DNA of 37,621 nucleotides. It comes from SIG603 sp964370115. GTDB taxonomy: Bacteria; Bacillota; Clostridia; Oscillospirales; Acutalibacteraceae. Below, piece by piece: positions 7,711 through 16,767 of this stretch (position 1 is the first letter of the stretch; every line of letters begins with the position of its first letter). Location: NCBI GenBank assembly GCA_964370115.1, contig CAYJIA010000020.1, forward strand, positions 1 through 37,621, given 5' to 3'. Made by a program: the position numbers and the translations under genes. The notes under the pieces were generated by a model. The model was not told the DNA's origin, did no database searches, and worked only from the letters and a program-made list of their open reading frames with translations.

Positions 7711-8250
7711 ATGAGTGAATTTTATAAAATTACGATAGCTGGGGTAGAAAGAGATTTACCGATATGCCCCATAAATGACAAACTAGACATTGCAGGGTTT
7801 GTAATGTTTTCAGATGTTGAAATTACAGAGGCTGTGTCAAAGGCATTGGTGGAAAAATGCCCAGAGCACGACATAGTTGTCACAGCAGAGTCAAAAGGCA
7901 TACCGCTTGCCTATGAAATGGCAAGAATTGGGTGCAGAGATTATGTTGTTGCAAGAAAAGGCATTAAGGCCTATATGCAAAATCCCATAAGTGTAAAAGT
8001 TAATTCAATTACAACAGCGGCAGAGCAAACCTTGTATTTTTCACAGGCAGACTGCGAAAACCTTAAAGGTAAAAAGGTTTTAATTGTCGACGATGTAATA
8101 AGCACAGGTGAAAGCCTTGTGGCAATCGAGAAACTTTTAGAACAAACCGAGGCGGTCATCGTGGGCAAAGCTTGCGTACTAGCCGAAGGTGATGCAAGAG
8201 ACAGAGACGATATTATTTACCTAGAGCCTCTACCTTTATTTTTCAAATAA
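7711..8250 (+). CDS. Phosphoribosyltransferase, adenine/xanthine PRTase-like
   Basis: 179 aa with the PRPP-binding signature VLIVDDVISTGES (residues about 129-141) and the loop VTAESKGIPLAYEMAR that resembles Apt-type enzymes. It should transfer phosphoribose from PRPP to a nucleobase in purine salvage. It looks closer to Apt/Xpt than to PyrE, but the base cannot be fixed from sequence. AAGGAG lies upstream; 14 bases from the HIT gene, so part of the alaS unit. Confidence 0.82.
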   Translation: MSEFYKITIAGVERDLPICPINDKLDIAGFVMFSDVEITEAVSKALVEKCPEHDIVVTAESKGIPLAYEMARIGCRDYVVARKGIKAYMQNPISVKVNSITTAAEQTLYFSQADCENLKGKKVLIVDDVISTGESLVAIEKLLEQTEAVIVGKACVLAEGDARDRDDIIYLEPLPLFFK

Positions 8251-8270
8251 GATGATGCGAGGATAAGATT

Positions 8271-10415
8271 ATGAAGCGACCATTTGTCTATTTAGGATTT
8301 TCCTATGTACTGTGGCTTTTGGTCGCCCTTTTTCTGCCCGAAAGTTTTCATGTACCATTGTTGGCTGTAGGTGCATCGGCTAGTCTAGTGACAGCTTTTA
8401 TGGTGTTCTATCTTAAAAAGAAGAACTTATTTAGCCTTATGGTATCAAGCTTTACACTTGTCTTAGCGGTGCTTATGATGTTTGTTTTCGGCCTTACAGC
8501 AGGTGGGACAGTAGATATTTTAGAAAATGAAACCTACTTTGCAAGTGGCGAAATTTTAGAGGTTTTACCTAAAAGTGAAAATGCAAATGCACTAGATGTA
8601 AAAATAAATAAGATAGGCAAAACACAAGAAGAGCTAACTGATGTTTCGGATATTACTGTAAGGCTTTACAGTTTTGAAGAAATAAGGGCGGATGAGTTTG
8701 ATGAAATAGCATTTAAAGCGGATTTCTTCTCCTATGACGACGTGGGTATTTTAAGCACGGCAAAACAGAACTACTCTGATAATCTTCATATGTATGCATT
8801 TGAAAGCAATAACAAAGAAATATATGTTGAAGAAGTGGATAACAAATCTATTTTCTACTACATTTTACAAATTCGGAATTATTTTAGCTTCGTGATAGAC
8901 GATAGTGTAAGTAATAACGATATGGTTAAAGCCTTGATTTTAGCCGACAGAGATGCCATAGATGATGAAATGAACGAATTGTTTAGTCGCACGGGACTAA
9001 ATCATATCTTAGTCGTTTCGGGTATGCATATAAGCATAATTACCTTTGCGGTGATATTTTTACTAAGGAAAATTTTTAAGGGTAAAAAATTTATTTACTT
9101 AATTGTCATAGCTTTTATACTGTTTTATATGACACTTTGTGGCTTTGGCACAAGTGTTGTAAGAAGTGGTATAATGCTCATATTAATATGTATATCAAAT
9201 TTTTTCGGAGCAGATACCGACAGCCTAAACTCCTTGGGCTTTGCCTGCTTTTTAATATGCTTGATAAACCCATTTTCGGCAATAGATTTAGGGTTTATCC
9301 TATCTATGACGGCAACACTTGGAATAATTTTGTTTTATGATAAAATATATGATAAACTAAAATTTTTTGTAATAAAAGAAAGCGATGAAAAAGCTAAGAA
9401 TGTCTTTTTGCTTATACTAAAGAAAGTATATATTTTTATTTGCGCAAGCCTTAGTGTTGCAGTTTCGGCAAATATAACGATAATTCCTGTGAGTTTACTG
9501 TTTTTTAATTCCGTAAATTTCATGGCAGTTTTAAATTCTACAATATTGACACCGATTTTTTCTGTTGTAATAATACTAAGCTTTATTATGCTTATTTCAC
9601 CGTTTGGCGGATTTATAGGAAATATAGTCGACATGATTTTAGATTTGGCGGTACTTATAATAAGAAATCTTGCAGAAATTAAGGGATTAACTACATTTTT
9701 TTCTAGGGAAATAGCGACACTTCTCTTTGTTTTTACAGTGATAATTATTTCGGTGGCATTGGTACTAAGAGGTCGAAAGTACTTGATTAGGACAAGTTTA
9801 ATATCACTAGGATTTGTATATCTGACAGCGGTGGTTTGTACGTATATCGGTAGTGTAGACATGGTGAAATTATTATATATACCATCGGGAAATACTGCGT
9901 TTGTTGCACTGGTGCACGAGGGAGAGGCTGCAATTGTTTGCAGTGGTGAAGACGACTATGCAAAGGGTGCATACGAGCTTAAAAATTTAGGAATAAGCGA
10001 GGTCACCATGCAACTTGCTTATGAGACAAAGGCAGAGCAAGACGCCTCTCATGAAATTAAAAAGATTTTGAACGTAGAAAAAGAAATTGATGAAACGGCT
10101 GAGGGTGTTGAGTATTATCCCTTTGAAGATAAAGATATATCGATAAAATATGAGCTAAGGGGCGATATAAGCTATCTAAGTATTTATGGCACGACAGTTG
10201 TGTTTGAAAAAAATGCGCTAGAAAGTACAGAGACAAACGCAGATTTAGCATTAGTGTGCAGTGATGAAACGAAGATAAATTCTGCACTAGCTGTAATAGC
10301 AAAAGAAAATTTCAGCGAAAACATTAAAAATGGAAACTATATTATTTTAGAGGAAGAGTACTTTCTCGCAAATATCGGAAAAGACAAGAAGTTTAGCATA
10401 AGGAGTGAAAACTAA
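8271..10415 (+). CDS. comEC: ComEC/Rec2-type DNA uptake channel protein
   Basis: 714 aa. Several N-terminal membrane segments, an extracytoplasmic DUF4131-like region (about residues 75-200), then the Competence domain opening with ALILADRDAIDDEMNELF and SRTGLNHILVVSGMHISII and a series of membrane helices to about residue 530. In transformation this protein passes single-stranded DNA through the membrane. The last 185 residues occupy the place of the usual metallo-beta-lactamase domain (VKLLYIPSGNTAFVALVHEG) but show no HxHxDH or other metal motif. The frame runs unbroken into holA with a one-base TAATG overlap, so this is not an evident frameshift. Confidence 0.9.
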   Translation: MKRPFVYLGFSYVLWLLVALFLPESFHVPLLAVGASASLVTAFMVFYLKKKNLFSLMVSSFTLVLAVLMMFVFGLTAGGTVDILENETYFASGEILEVLPKSENANALDVKINKIGKTQEELTDVSDITVRLYSFEEIRADEFDEIAFKADFFSYDDVGILSTAKQNYSDNLHMYAFESNNKEIYVEEVDNKSIFYYILQIRNYFSFVIDDSVSNNDMVKALILADRDAIDDEMNELFSRTGLNHILVVSGMHISIITFAVIFLLRKIFKGKKFIYLIVIAFILFYMTLCGFGTSVVRSGIMLILICISNFFGADTDSLNSLGFACFLICLINPFSAIDLGFILSMTATLGIILFYDKIYDKLKFFVIKESDEKAKNVFLLILKKVYIFICASLSVAVSANITIIPVSLLFFNSVNFMAVLNSTILTPIFSVVIILSFIMLISPFGGFIGNIVDMILDLAVLIIRNLAEIKGLTTFFSREIATLLFVFTVIIISVALVLRGRKYLIRTSLISLGFVYLTAVVCTYIGSVDMVKLLYIPSGNTAFVALVHEGEAAIVCSGEDDYAKGAYELKNLGISEVTMQLAYETKAEQDASHEIKKILNVEKEIDETAEGVEYYPFEDKDISIKYELRGDISYLSIYGTTVVFEKNALESTETNADLALVCSDETKINSALAVIAKENFSENIKNGNYIILEEEYFLANIGKDKKFSIRSEN

Positions 10416-11455
10416 TGGCAGTGATGAGAGAGAGTGACTTGAAGGCACATCTAAGCGGTGGGGAATATTTACCAGTATACTTTTTAGTCGGCGAAGAAAA
10501 GTTAGTGCTGAAAACCTACCTTGAAAGAATGCTTAAAAAGATGGTGCCACAAAATTTCCCCGACTTTAACTTTAATGAATTTAATTATGAGGCTGACATA
10601 GATAAAATTGCAGATGCAGCACTTGCCCTGCCCTTTATGGCGGATAAAAAATGTGTGTTAGTTCATGACTATGCGCTAGAGGAAAAATCTGCGGTGGACA
10701 GAGACAAGTTACTAGAACTTGTAGAGCGCTTGCCACCTAGCACTGCACTTATTTTTTACTATCCTACTGCAAATGTATCGGGAAAAAGTCTTGGAAAGTA
10801 TAAAAATCTATATAAGGCGATAGACAAGGTTGGTGCAATAGTAGAGTTTAGCCGAAAAACAGGTGTAGAGCTTGAAAAGTATATATATAAAACGGCGGAG
10901 AAAAACAATTGTAGAATAAAAAAAGAGAATGCACAAAGGCTTGTGGAATATGTAGGCAATGACCTTACAGCGATTAACAATGAACTTTTAAAGCTTTGCC
11001 TTTATGTAAAAGAGGGCGAAATTACTTTAGAGCATATGGATGCGGTCGTCTCAAAAAGTGTAGAGGCGACTGTGTTTGAACTTTCAAAATGTATACTAAA
11101 TTCAGATTTTTCAAAGTCATACGAGCTTCTTGACAAACTGTTTTATATGGGTGAGAAAGCGGTGCCTATTTTAGCGGTTTTATCCTCGGCGTTTGTAGAT
11201 ATTTATAGGGTAAAATGCTCTTTAGAGGCAGGTAAATCGAACTTAGGACCCAGCGAGTACGGAGACTACAAGGGTAGGGAGTTTAGGCTAAAATATGCAC
11301 AAAGAGACGGCAGAAATCTCTCTACACAAAAGGTTGAAGAATGTTTAAGTCTTTTCTTAAAGACTGACTTTGAACTTAAAAGCTCGAAGCTTGACGACAA
11401 GACAGTACTTGAAAGTCTCATTGCAAAACTTTTAGTTATTACAAAAGGCGGGTGA
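10415..11455 (+). CDS. holA: DNA polymerase III subunit delta
   Basis: 346 aa, the delta clamp-loader subunit that opens the beta clamp. It begins with the typical YLPVYFLVGEEKLVLKTYL and later has ALALPFMADKKCVLVHDY, then helical collar residues after about 215 (VFELSKCILNSDFSKSYELL). The position next to comEC matches many Firmicutes. AAGGAG precedes the start, which overlaps the comEC stop by one base. Confidence 0.95.
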   Translation: MAVMRESDLKAHLSGGEYLPVYFLVGEEKLVLKTYLERMLKKMVPQNFPDFNFNEFNYEADIDKIADAALALPFMADKKCVLVHDYALEEKSAVDRDKLLELVERLPPSTALIFYYPTANVSGKSLGKYKNLYKAIDKVGAIVEFSRKTGVELEKYIYKTAEKNNCRIKKENAQRLVEYVGNDLTAINNELLKLCLYVKEGEITLEHMDAVVSKSVEATVFELSKCILNSDFSKSYELLDKLFYMGEKAVPILAVLSSAFVDIYRVKCSLEAGKSNLGPSEYGDYKGREFRLKYAQRDGRNLSTQKVEECLSLFLKTDFELKSSKLDDKTVLESLIAKLLVITKGG

Positions 11456-12039
11456 GAGCTTTGTATAAAATACAACAGGCGATAATTGTAGAAGGAAAAT
11501 ACGATAAACAAAAAGTTTTAAGTGTAATCGACACGATAGTAATTCAAACCAATGGATTTAGAATATTTAAAGACGAGAGTAAGAAAGCCTATATAAAAAA
11601 ACTTGCAAATGAAAAAGGCATAATTATTTTAACCGATAGCGATTCGGCAGGTTTTTTGATTAGAAACCATTTGAAGTCATTTATATCTGACGATAAAATC
11701 CAAAACGCATACATAAAACCGACTAAAGGCAAGGAGAGGCGCAAGGCTGTTTCGTCTAAAGAAGGACTTTTGGGCGTAGAGGGTATAGAGGCAAGCGAGA
11801 TTTTAGAGGCGATTAAAAGCTGTGCAAAAGAAGAAAAGCTAAATGAGAGTACTTTCACTGTGGCGGATTTATTTAATTTAGGTTTAACTGGAAAGCCGGA
11901 CAGCAAAAAAAATAAAGAAGCCTTGTTAAGCGAACTAGGACTTCCAAAATATATTTCTAATAAGGATTTAATAAAATATTTAAACTCAAATCTTAATAGT
12001 GAAGAGCTATATGAGATTTTACGCAAAATTAACCTGTGA
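11452..12039 (+). CDS. rnmV: Ribonuclease M5-like toprim protein
   Basis: Up to 195 aa. Toprim domain with IIVEGKYDK at the start (catalytic Glu) and ILTDSDSAG near residue 60 (DxD), followed by the KGKERRKAVSSKEGLLGVEGIEA region and C-terminal RNase M5-type domain. RNase M5 trims 5S rRNA precursors. The start is uncertain: GTG at 11452 overlaps the holA stop but is too near the purine-rich site, while TTG at 11461 has a better spacing and yields MYKIQQAIIVEG. Confidence 0.88.
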   Translation: MRALYKIQQAIIVEGKYDKQKVLSVIDTIVIQTNGFRIFKDESKKAYIKKLANEKGIIILTDSDSAGFLIRNHLKSFISDDKIQNAYIKPTKGKERRKAVSSKEGLLGVEGIEASEILEAIKSCAKEEKLNESTFTVADLFNLGLTGKPDSKKNKEALLSELGLPKYISNKDLIKYLNSNLNSEELYEILRKINL

Positions 12040-12064
12040 AATTTAAGTTTTTCCTTTTAAATAA

Positions 12065-12094
12065 TTGACAAAAGCGGACAAAAAATCATATAAT
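12065..12094 (+). promoter_or_regulatory. Promoter of the C39-type peptidase gene
   Basis: TTGACA (12065-12070), 18-bp spacer, TATAAT (12089-12094), both boxes perfect. Confidence 0.8.
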
Positions 12095-12145
12095 ATGATA
12101 TATCAAGCAAGTACTTAAATGAGTTTATGAAATGGAGACAAGAGA

Positions 12146-12757
12146 ATGAAAATACCCCTATCCTATCAAAAGTCAGAGTATGACTGCGGCCCCACCACAA
12201 TGTTGAACGCAATAGGATATCTTTTTGAAAGAGAAGATATACCCTCTGATATTATTAAATACATAATGGCATATTGTCTTGACACCATAGATGCAAAAGG
12301 TATTTGCGGTAAAAAAGGCACGTCGAAAGTTGCCATGATGTTTTTAAGCAATTGGTTAAATCAGTACGGTAGGGTAAGGAACTTTCCAATACACTGCGAA
12401 TATGTCGCAGGAGAGGCTGTAAGCGTCGAAGAGGGCAGCATAGTGATGGAGGGTTTAAAAAGAGGTGGCGTGGCTATTTCAAGGCTTATTCACGAGGACT
12501 GGCACTATGTGTTAATGACAGGTTTTGATAAAAGCAACATACATCTATTTGACCCATATTATAGAAAAAGACCTTATATACAAGAGGGGATAAAAATAGT
12601 AAACGACTTTCCCACAAAGTATAACAGGACCGTAGATTTTGAGCACTTTAATAGTTCGACAAAATCAATGTATGCACTAGGAAAACCAGCAAAAAGGGAA
12701 GCGGTAATGATTTTTAACACAAAAATATCGACGCCCGTAAAACTTGAAGATTTTTAA
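12146..12757 (+). CDS. C39-like (papain-type) cysteine peptidase family protein
   Basis: 203 aa, single domain. The N-terminal YDCGPTTMLNA supplies the nucleophilic Cys and helix, HEDWHYVLMTGFD the catalytic His and LFDPYY the Asp, the order seen in Peptidase_C39/C39_2 proteins. There is no signal peptide, membrane segment or ABC domain, so this is a free cytosolic form and not a bacteriocin exporter. No precursor peptide with a double-glycine leader was found nearby. Own promoter upstream and shared terminator downstream. Substrate unknown. Confidence 0.78.
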   Translation: MKIPLSYQKSEYDCGPTTMLNAIGYLFEREDIPSDIIKYIMAYCLDTIDAKGICGKKGTSKVAMMFLSNWLNQYGRVRNFPIHCEYVAGEAVSVEEGSIVMEGLKRGGVAISRLIHEDWHYVLMTGFDKSNIHLFDPYYRKRPYIQEGIKIVNDFPTKYNRTVDFEHFNSSTKSMYALGKPAKREAVMIFNTKISTPVKLEDF

Positions 12758-12764
12758 AGCGAAT

Positions 12765-12822
12765 ATATAAAAAGCACGGTGAATGACTGAGATTTTAAAG
12801 TCATTCACCGTGCTTTTTATAT
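12765..12822. terminator. Bidirectional terminator between peptidase and rex
   Basis: Perfect 24-bp inverted repeat (12765-12788 with 12799-12822), centre GCACGGTGAATGACT, flanked by A and T runs. It serves the convergent peptidase (+) and acn-icd-rex (-) units. It overlaps the rex stop codon. Confidence 0.92.
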
Positions 12823-13458
12823 CATAAATCCTAGAGCCATTAAACTGTCGTTTAAGTGCACACTTTCTTCCTTAACATCGGAATAGATAAGGGAGATGTC
12901 AAAGTGGGAAAAATTCCAAAATGCTTTGACGTTGTTTTCGTAAAGAGTGTTTGCAAGCTCTTTTACAGCGCTTGAAGGTACGCAAATTATCGCCATTTCA
13001 ATTTTTTGGTTAGTGCAAAAATCGGCTAAATCTTCACAAGAAGAAATTTTAAAGTTTTTAATTTCGGTGCCGATTATGTCGGGATCGTTATCAAAAACTT
13101 TTAGTAGGTTGAAACCGAGTCTTTCAAAATTAATAGAAAGTAAAGCCTTTCCAAGGTTACCGGCGCCTATCATTATACATTTTTTATTTGCACCAACATC
13201 TAATATTTCGCCTATTGCATCTCTGAGCTGGCTTACGTTATATCCGTAGCCTTGCTGACCAAATCCACCAAAACAATTAAAGTCTTGGCGGATTTGTGAG
13301 GCGGTAAATCCCATAGTTTGGGACAATTCTTTTGATGAAATTTTAGATATACCATTAATTTGAAGTTCATTTAGATAGCGGTAATAGCGTGGTAAACGGC
13401 GTATTACCGACATTGAAATATTATCCCTGTTATAGGCAGGGTTTAAACTGTTGCTCAT
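12817..13458 (-). CDS. rex: Redox-sensing transcriptional repressor Rex
   Basis: 213 aa. The N-terminal winged helix carries VIRRLPRYYRYL and TMGFTASQIRQDFNCFGGFG; the Rossmann part has MIGAGNLGKAL for NAD(H) binding, and the C-terminal helix is kept. Rex represses fermentation and electron-transfer genes until NADH rises. The ribosome site GAGAGG and start follow the icd stop after one base, so rex is the last gene of acn-icd-rex. A Rex-like operator at the start of that operon (16652-16669) suggests autoregulation. Confidence 0.96.
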   Translation of the reverse strand: MSNSLNPAYNRDNISMSVIRRLPRYYRYLNELQINGISKISSKELSQTMGFTASQIRQDFNCFGGFGQQGYGYNVSQLRDAIGEILDVGANKKCIMIGAGNLGKALLSINFERLGFNLLKVFDNDPDIIGTEIKNFKISSCEDLADFCTNQKIEMAIICVPSSAVKELANTLYENNVKAFWNFSHFDISLIYSDVKEESVHLNDSLMALGFMI

Positions 13459-13459
13459 T

Positions 13460-14677
13460 TTAAAGAATTCCTCTCAAATTTTCGTTAATAGCTAGCAAAA
13501 ATTCTTCTGTCGTAACTGATTTTTTATTCTCTAGGTTTGACAGCCAGTATAAGTCTCCTGTCATTACGCCACCTTCAATAGTTGCGATAGTTGCTTTTTC
13601 TAGTGCATCGGCAAATTTTTCAAGCTCAGGGTTAGCGTCTAGTGAGCCTCTTTTTCTCAGAGCACCGCTCCAAGCAAAAATAGTTGCAACGCTGTTTGTC
13701 GAAGTAGGCTCGCCTTTTAAGTGTTTATAATAGTGTCTTTGTACTGTGCCGTGCGCTGCTTCGTACTCATATACACCGTCTGGAGATACTAAAACTGATG
13801 ACATCATGCCAAGGCTACCGTAGGCTGTTGCTACCATGTCGCTCATTACGTCGCCGTCATAGTTTTTACAAGCCCAAATGTATCCGCCTTCACTTCTTAC
13901 GACACGCGCAACTGCATCGTCTATTAGTGTGTAGAAATATTCAATGCCAGCACTCTCGAATTTTTCTTTATACTCGGCATCAAAAATATCGTTAAAGATG
14001 TCTTTAAAGCTGTGGTCGTATGTTTTTGAAATAGTATCTTTTGTGGCAAACCATAAATCTTGTTTTGTATCAAGCGCATAGTTCATACAAGATCTTGCAA
14101 AACTGCCGATGCTTGAATCTAGGTTGTGCACACCTTGGATAATTCCGTCGCCGTCAAAGTCATGGATTAAAACGCGTTCTTCGTTGCCGTTTTTATCTGT
14201 GACTACAAGTTCTGCTTTTTTGCCGTCTGTCACTCTCACCTCGGAGTTTTTATAAACGTCGCCATATGCGTGTCTTGCTATTGTAATTGGTTTTGTCCAT
14301 GTAGGTATGTAAGGAGTAATGCCTTTTACGATGATAGGCGCTCTAAAGATAGTACCGTCTAGTATCGCCCTTATTGTGCCGTTAGGTGATTTCCACATCT
14401 CGGTAAGATTATACTCTTTAACTCTTTCGGCGTTTGCAGTGATAGTCGCGCATTTTACGGCTACACCATATTTTTTCGTTGCAATTGCAGAGTCCACTGT
14501 AACTTGGTCTTTTGTTTTTTCTCTGTACTCAAGTCCTAGGTCGTAGTACTCGGATTTTAAGTCTACATATGGGTAGATAAGCACATCTTTAATCATCTGC
14601 CATACTATTCTTGTCATTTCGTCGCCGTCCATCTCGACAAGTGGGGTAGTCATTTGAATTTTTTTAATATCAGCCAT
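13460..14677 (-). CDS. icd: NADP-dependent isocitrate dehydrogenase
   Basis: 405 aa, the eukaryote-like type that oxidises isocitrate to 2-oxoglutarate with NADP. Key segments: VEMDGDEMTRIVW at the N-terminus, WKSPNGTIRAILDGTIFRAPI for substrate binding, YDGDVMSDMVA with metal-binding Asp, and GTVQRHYYKHLKGEPTSTNS near the cofactor. The start is ATG-GCT-GAT because GGAGG lies five bases upstream. With acn it forms the citrate-to-2-oxoglutarate branch feeding glutamate synthesis; no citrate synthase gene is in the window. Confidence 0.96.
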   Translation of the reverse strand: MADIKKIQMTTPLVEMDGDEMTRIVWQMIKDVLIYPYVDLKSEYYDLGLEYREKTKDQVTVDSAIATKKYGVAVKCATITANAERVKEYNLTEMWKSPNGTIRAILDGTIFRAPIIVKGITPYIPTWTKPITIARHAYGDVYKNSEVRVTDGKKAELVVTDKNGNEERVLIHDFDGDGIIQGVHNLDSSIGSFARSCMNYALDTKQDLWFATKDTISKTYDHSFKDIFNDIFDAEYKEKFESAGIEYFYTLIDDAVARVVRSEGGYIWACKNYDGDVMSDMVATAYGSLGMMSSVLVSPDGVYEYEAAHGTVQRHYYKHLKGEPTSTNSVATIFAWSGALRKRGSLDANPELEKFADALEKATIATIEGGVMTGDLYWLSNLENKKSVTTEEFLLAINENLRGIL

Positions 14678-14693
14678 AATTTCCTCCATCAAT

Positions 14694-16625
14694 TTATGAA
14701 TTTTCTTTTGTGTAGTTTAACAAACCGCCTGCCACGACCATTTGCCTTTCACGTTCAGTCAAAATTGCATTTACTTTTACAGTAACACCTTTGGTTTTAT
14801 TTATTAAAGTGACATTGCTGCCATTTTTAATTTCTTCTAAAACATTTGGAAGCTCTAATTCGTCCATTTGGTCGATGCAGTCATAGTCACCCTCGTTTAT
14901 AAACTCGAGCGGAAGAATTCCAGCATTTGCAAGGTTTGCACAGTGTATTCTTGCATATGATTTTGCAACAACGGCTCTAATTCCAAGGTATAAAGGTACA
15001 AGTGCCGCGTGCTCTCTTGAAGAACCTTGCCCGTAGTTTAGACCACCTATAACAATGCCTCCACCGTTTTCTTTGCATCTTTGTGGGAAACTCTCGTCAC
15101 ACACTGCAAAGCAGAAGTTAGATAGATGAGGTATGTTTGAGCGATACGGAAGTATCTTTGCTCCAGCAGGCATTATATGGTCAGTCGTGATGTTGTCACC
15201 GACTTTAAGTATAGCCTTTGTGCTAATGGCATCTTCAAGCGCTTTTGATACTGGGAAAGGTTTGATATTTGGACCTCTTAAAATCTCTAGTTTCTCAGCC
15301 TCTTCAGGGCTTGCAGGAGAGATTATCATGTTGTCGTTTATTAAAAATTCTTCTGGTAGTGTAATGTTTTCGTAATTTTCAAGCTCTTGTGGGTTTGTAA
15401 ATACGCCTGTAATTGCAGAGGCAGCAGCTGTTTCGGGACTTACAAGATAAACCTGTCCGTCTTTTGTTCCACTTCTACCCTCGAAATTTCTGTTAAAAGT
15501 TCTAAGTGATACGCCACCCGAATTTGGTGAGAAGCCCATTCCGATACAAGGTCCGCAGGCGCATTCCAAAATTCTAGCACCGGCTGCAACTAAATCTGCA
15601 AGTGCGCCGTTTAATGCAAGCATATTATAAACTTGTTTAGAACCAGGGGATATAGAAAGGCTCACATCGGGGTGAACTGTTTTTCCTTTTAAAATTGATG
15701 CAACGCGCATTAAATCAAGATATGAAGAGTTTGTGCATGATCCTATGCAAACTTGGTCAACCTTGATTTTTCCGATTTCATCGACACTTTTTACAGCGTC
15801 AGGGCTGTGAGGACATGATGCCATAGGTTTTAAAGCACTCAAATCTATGTCGATTATTTCATCATATACAGCGTCTTCGTCAGATTTTAGCTCTATCCAG
15901 TCGCCTTCTCTGCCTTGCGCCTTTAAAAATTCTCTTGTGTTCTCATCGGATGGGAAAATTGAAGTAGTAGCGCCGAGCTCTGTTCCCATGTTTGTGATTG
16001 TAGCTCTTTCAGGCACTGTTAGTGATGGTAAAGCAGTACCGCCGTACTCTATAATTTTGCCAACGCCACCTTTAACGCTTAAAATTCTTAATACTTCTAA
16101 AATTATATCTTTGGCGCATACCCAAGGTGAGAGAGCGCCGTTTAAGTTGATTTTTGTCATTTTTGGCATATTGATGTGATATTCACCGCCACCCATTGCA
16201 ACCGCAACGTCTAAACCGCCAGCACCAAATGATAGCATACCAAGGCCACCGCCTGTTGGAGTATGGCTGTCAGAGCCTATAAGAGTTTTTCCGGGTATAC
16301 CGAAACGCTCTAGGTGAATTTGGTGACAGATACCGTTGCCGGGTCTTGAAAAATAAAGACCGTGTTTTTTTGCAATGCTTTGTATGTATCTGTGGTCATC
16401 GGCATTTTCAAAACCTGTTTGAAGTGTGTTATGGTCAATATAGGCTACACTTTTCTCTGTCTTAACCCTTTTAATTCCCATGGCTTCAAATTCGAGATAA
16501 GCCATAGTTCCTGTTGCGTCTTGAGTCAAAGTTTGGTCAATTTTAAGGCCTATATCACAGCCTATTTCCATTTTGCCACTTAGCATATGTGAGGCAATAA
16601 TTTTTTGAGCAATTGTCATACCCAT
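14694..16625 (-). CDS. acn: Aconitate hydratase
   Basis: 643 aa, the compact aconitase common in Clostridia. It interconverts citrate and isocitrate with a 4Fe-4S cluster. Cluster cysteines are in CIGSCTNS and CACGPCIGMGF; substrate-binding features include IGSDSHTPTGGG and, in the swivel domain, NYGQGSSREHAALVP. The start is ATG-GGT, preceded by TAGGAG about 10 bases upstream; an ATG two codons later is possible. First gene of acn-icd-rex, with promoter and operator upstream. Confidence 0.95.
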   Translation of the reverse strand: MGMTIAQKIIASHMLSGKMEIGCDIGLKIDQTLTQDATGTMAYLEFEAMGIKRVKTEKSVAYIDHNTLQTGFENADDHRYIQSIAKKHGLYFSRPGNGICHQIHLERFGIPGKTLIGSDSHTPTGGGLGMLSFGAGGLDVAVAMGGGEYHINMPKMTKINLNGALSPWVCAKDIILEVLRILSVKGGVGKIIEYGGTALPSLTVPERATITNMGTELGATTSIFPSDENTREFLKAQGREGDWIELKSDEDAVYDEIIDIDLSALKPMASCPHSPDAVKSVDEIGKIKVDQVCIGSCTNSSYLDLMRVASILKGKTVHPDVSLSISPGSKQVYNMLALNGALADLVAAGARILECACGPCIGMGFSPNSGGVSLRTFNRNFEGRSGTKDGQVYLVSPETAAASAITGVFTNPQELENYENITLPEEFLINDNMIISPASPEEAEKLEILRGPNIKPFPVSKALEDAISTKAILKVGDNITTDHIMPAGAKILPYRSNIPHLSNFCFAVCDESFPQRCKENGGGIVIGGLNYGQGSSREHAALVPLYLGIRAVVAKSYARIHCANLANAGILPLEFINEGDYDCIDQMDELELPNVLEEIKNGSNVTLINKTKGVTVKVNAILTERERQMVVAGGLLNYTKENS

Positions 16626-16651
16626 TAATAACACTCTCCTAAAATAAAATT

Positions 16652-16669
16652 TCGTTAATTAAATAACTA
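16652..16669. promoter_or_regulatory. Probable Rex operator at the acn-icd-rex start site
   Basis: Minus-strand TAGTTATTTAATTAACGA matches the Rex consensus TTGTTAANNNNTTAACAA at 11 of 14 defined positions with exact spacing. It begins 6 bases after the -10 box, overlapping the expected transcription start. Confidence 0.6.
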
Positions 16670-16675
16670 AAGTAT

Positions 16676-16704
16676 ATTATCGCTTATTTAAGCTTTTTTG
16701 TCAA
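16676..16704 (-). promoter_or_regulatory. Sigma-A promoter of acn-icd-rex
   Basis: On the minus strand TTGACA (16699-16704), 17-bp spacer, GATAAT (16676-16681). Confidence 0.8.
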
Positions 16705-16726
16705 TGTTTTTGCAATATAAAATATA

Positions 16727-16767
16727 TGTAAAATGCAAGAAAAAGTGTGGCGACTTGCATTTTTACA
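16727..16767 (-). terminator. Terminator of the AEC transporter gene
   Basis: Inverted repeat TGTAAAATGCAAG / CTTGCATTTTTACA with one bulged base. On the minus strand it starts at the transporter stop codon and ends in TTTTA. Confidence 0.6.

Noticed and set aside
9335..9862. 175-codon minus-strand frame inside comEC
   Set aside because: Shadow of the membrane-helix region; no start signal or family resemblance.
12146..12757. Bacteriocin or lantipeptide system around the C39 peptidase
   Set aside because: No ABC transporter, precursor peptide or modification enzyme lies nearby.
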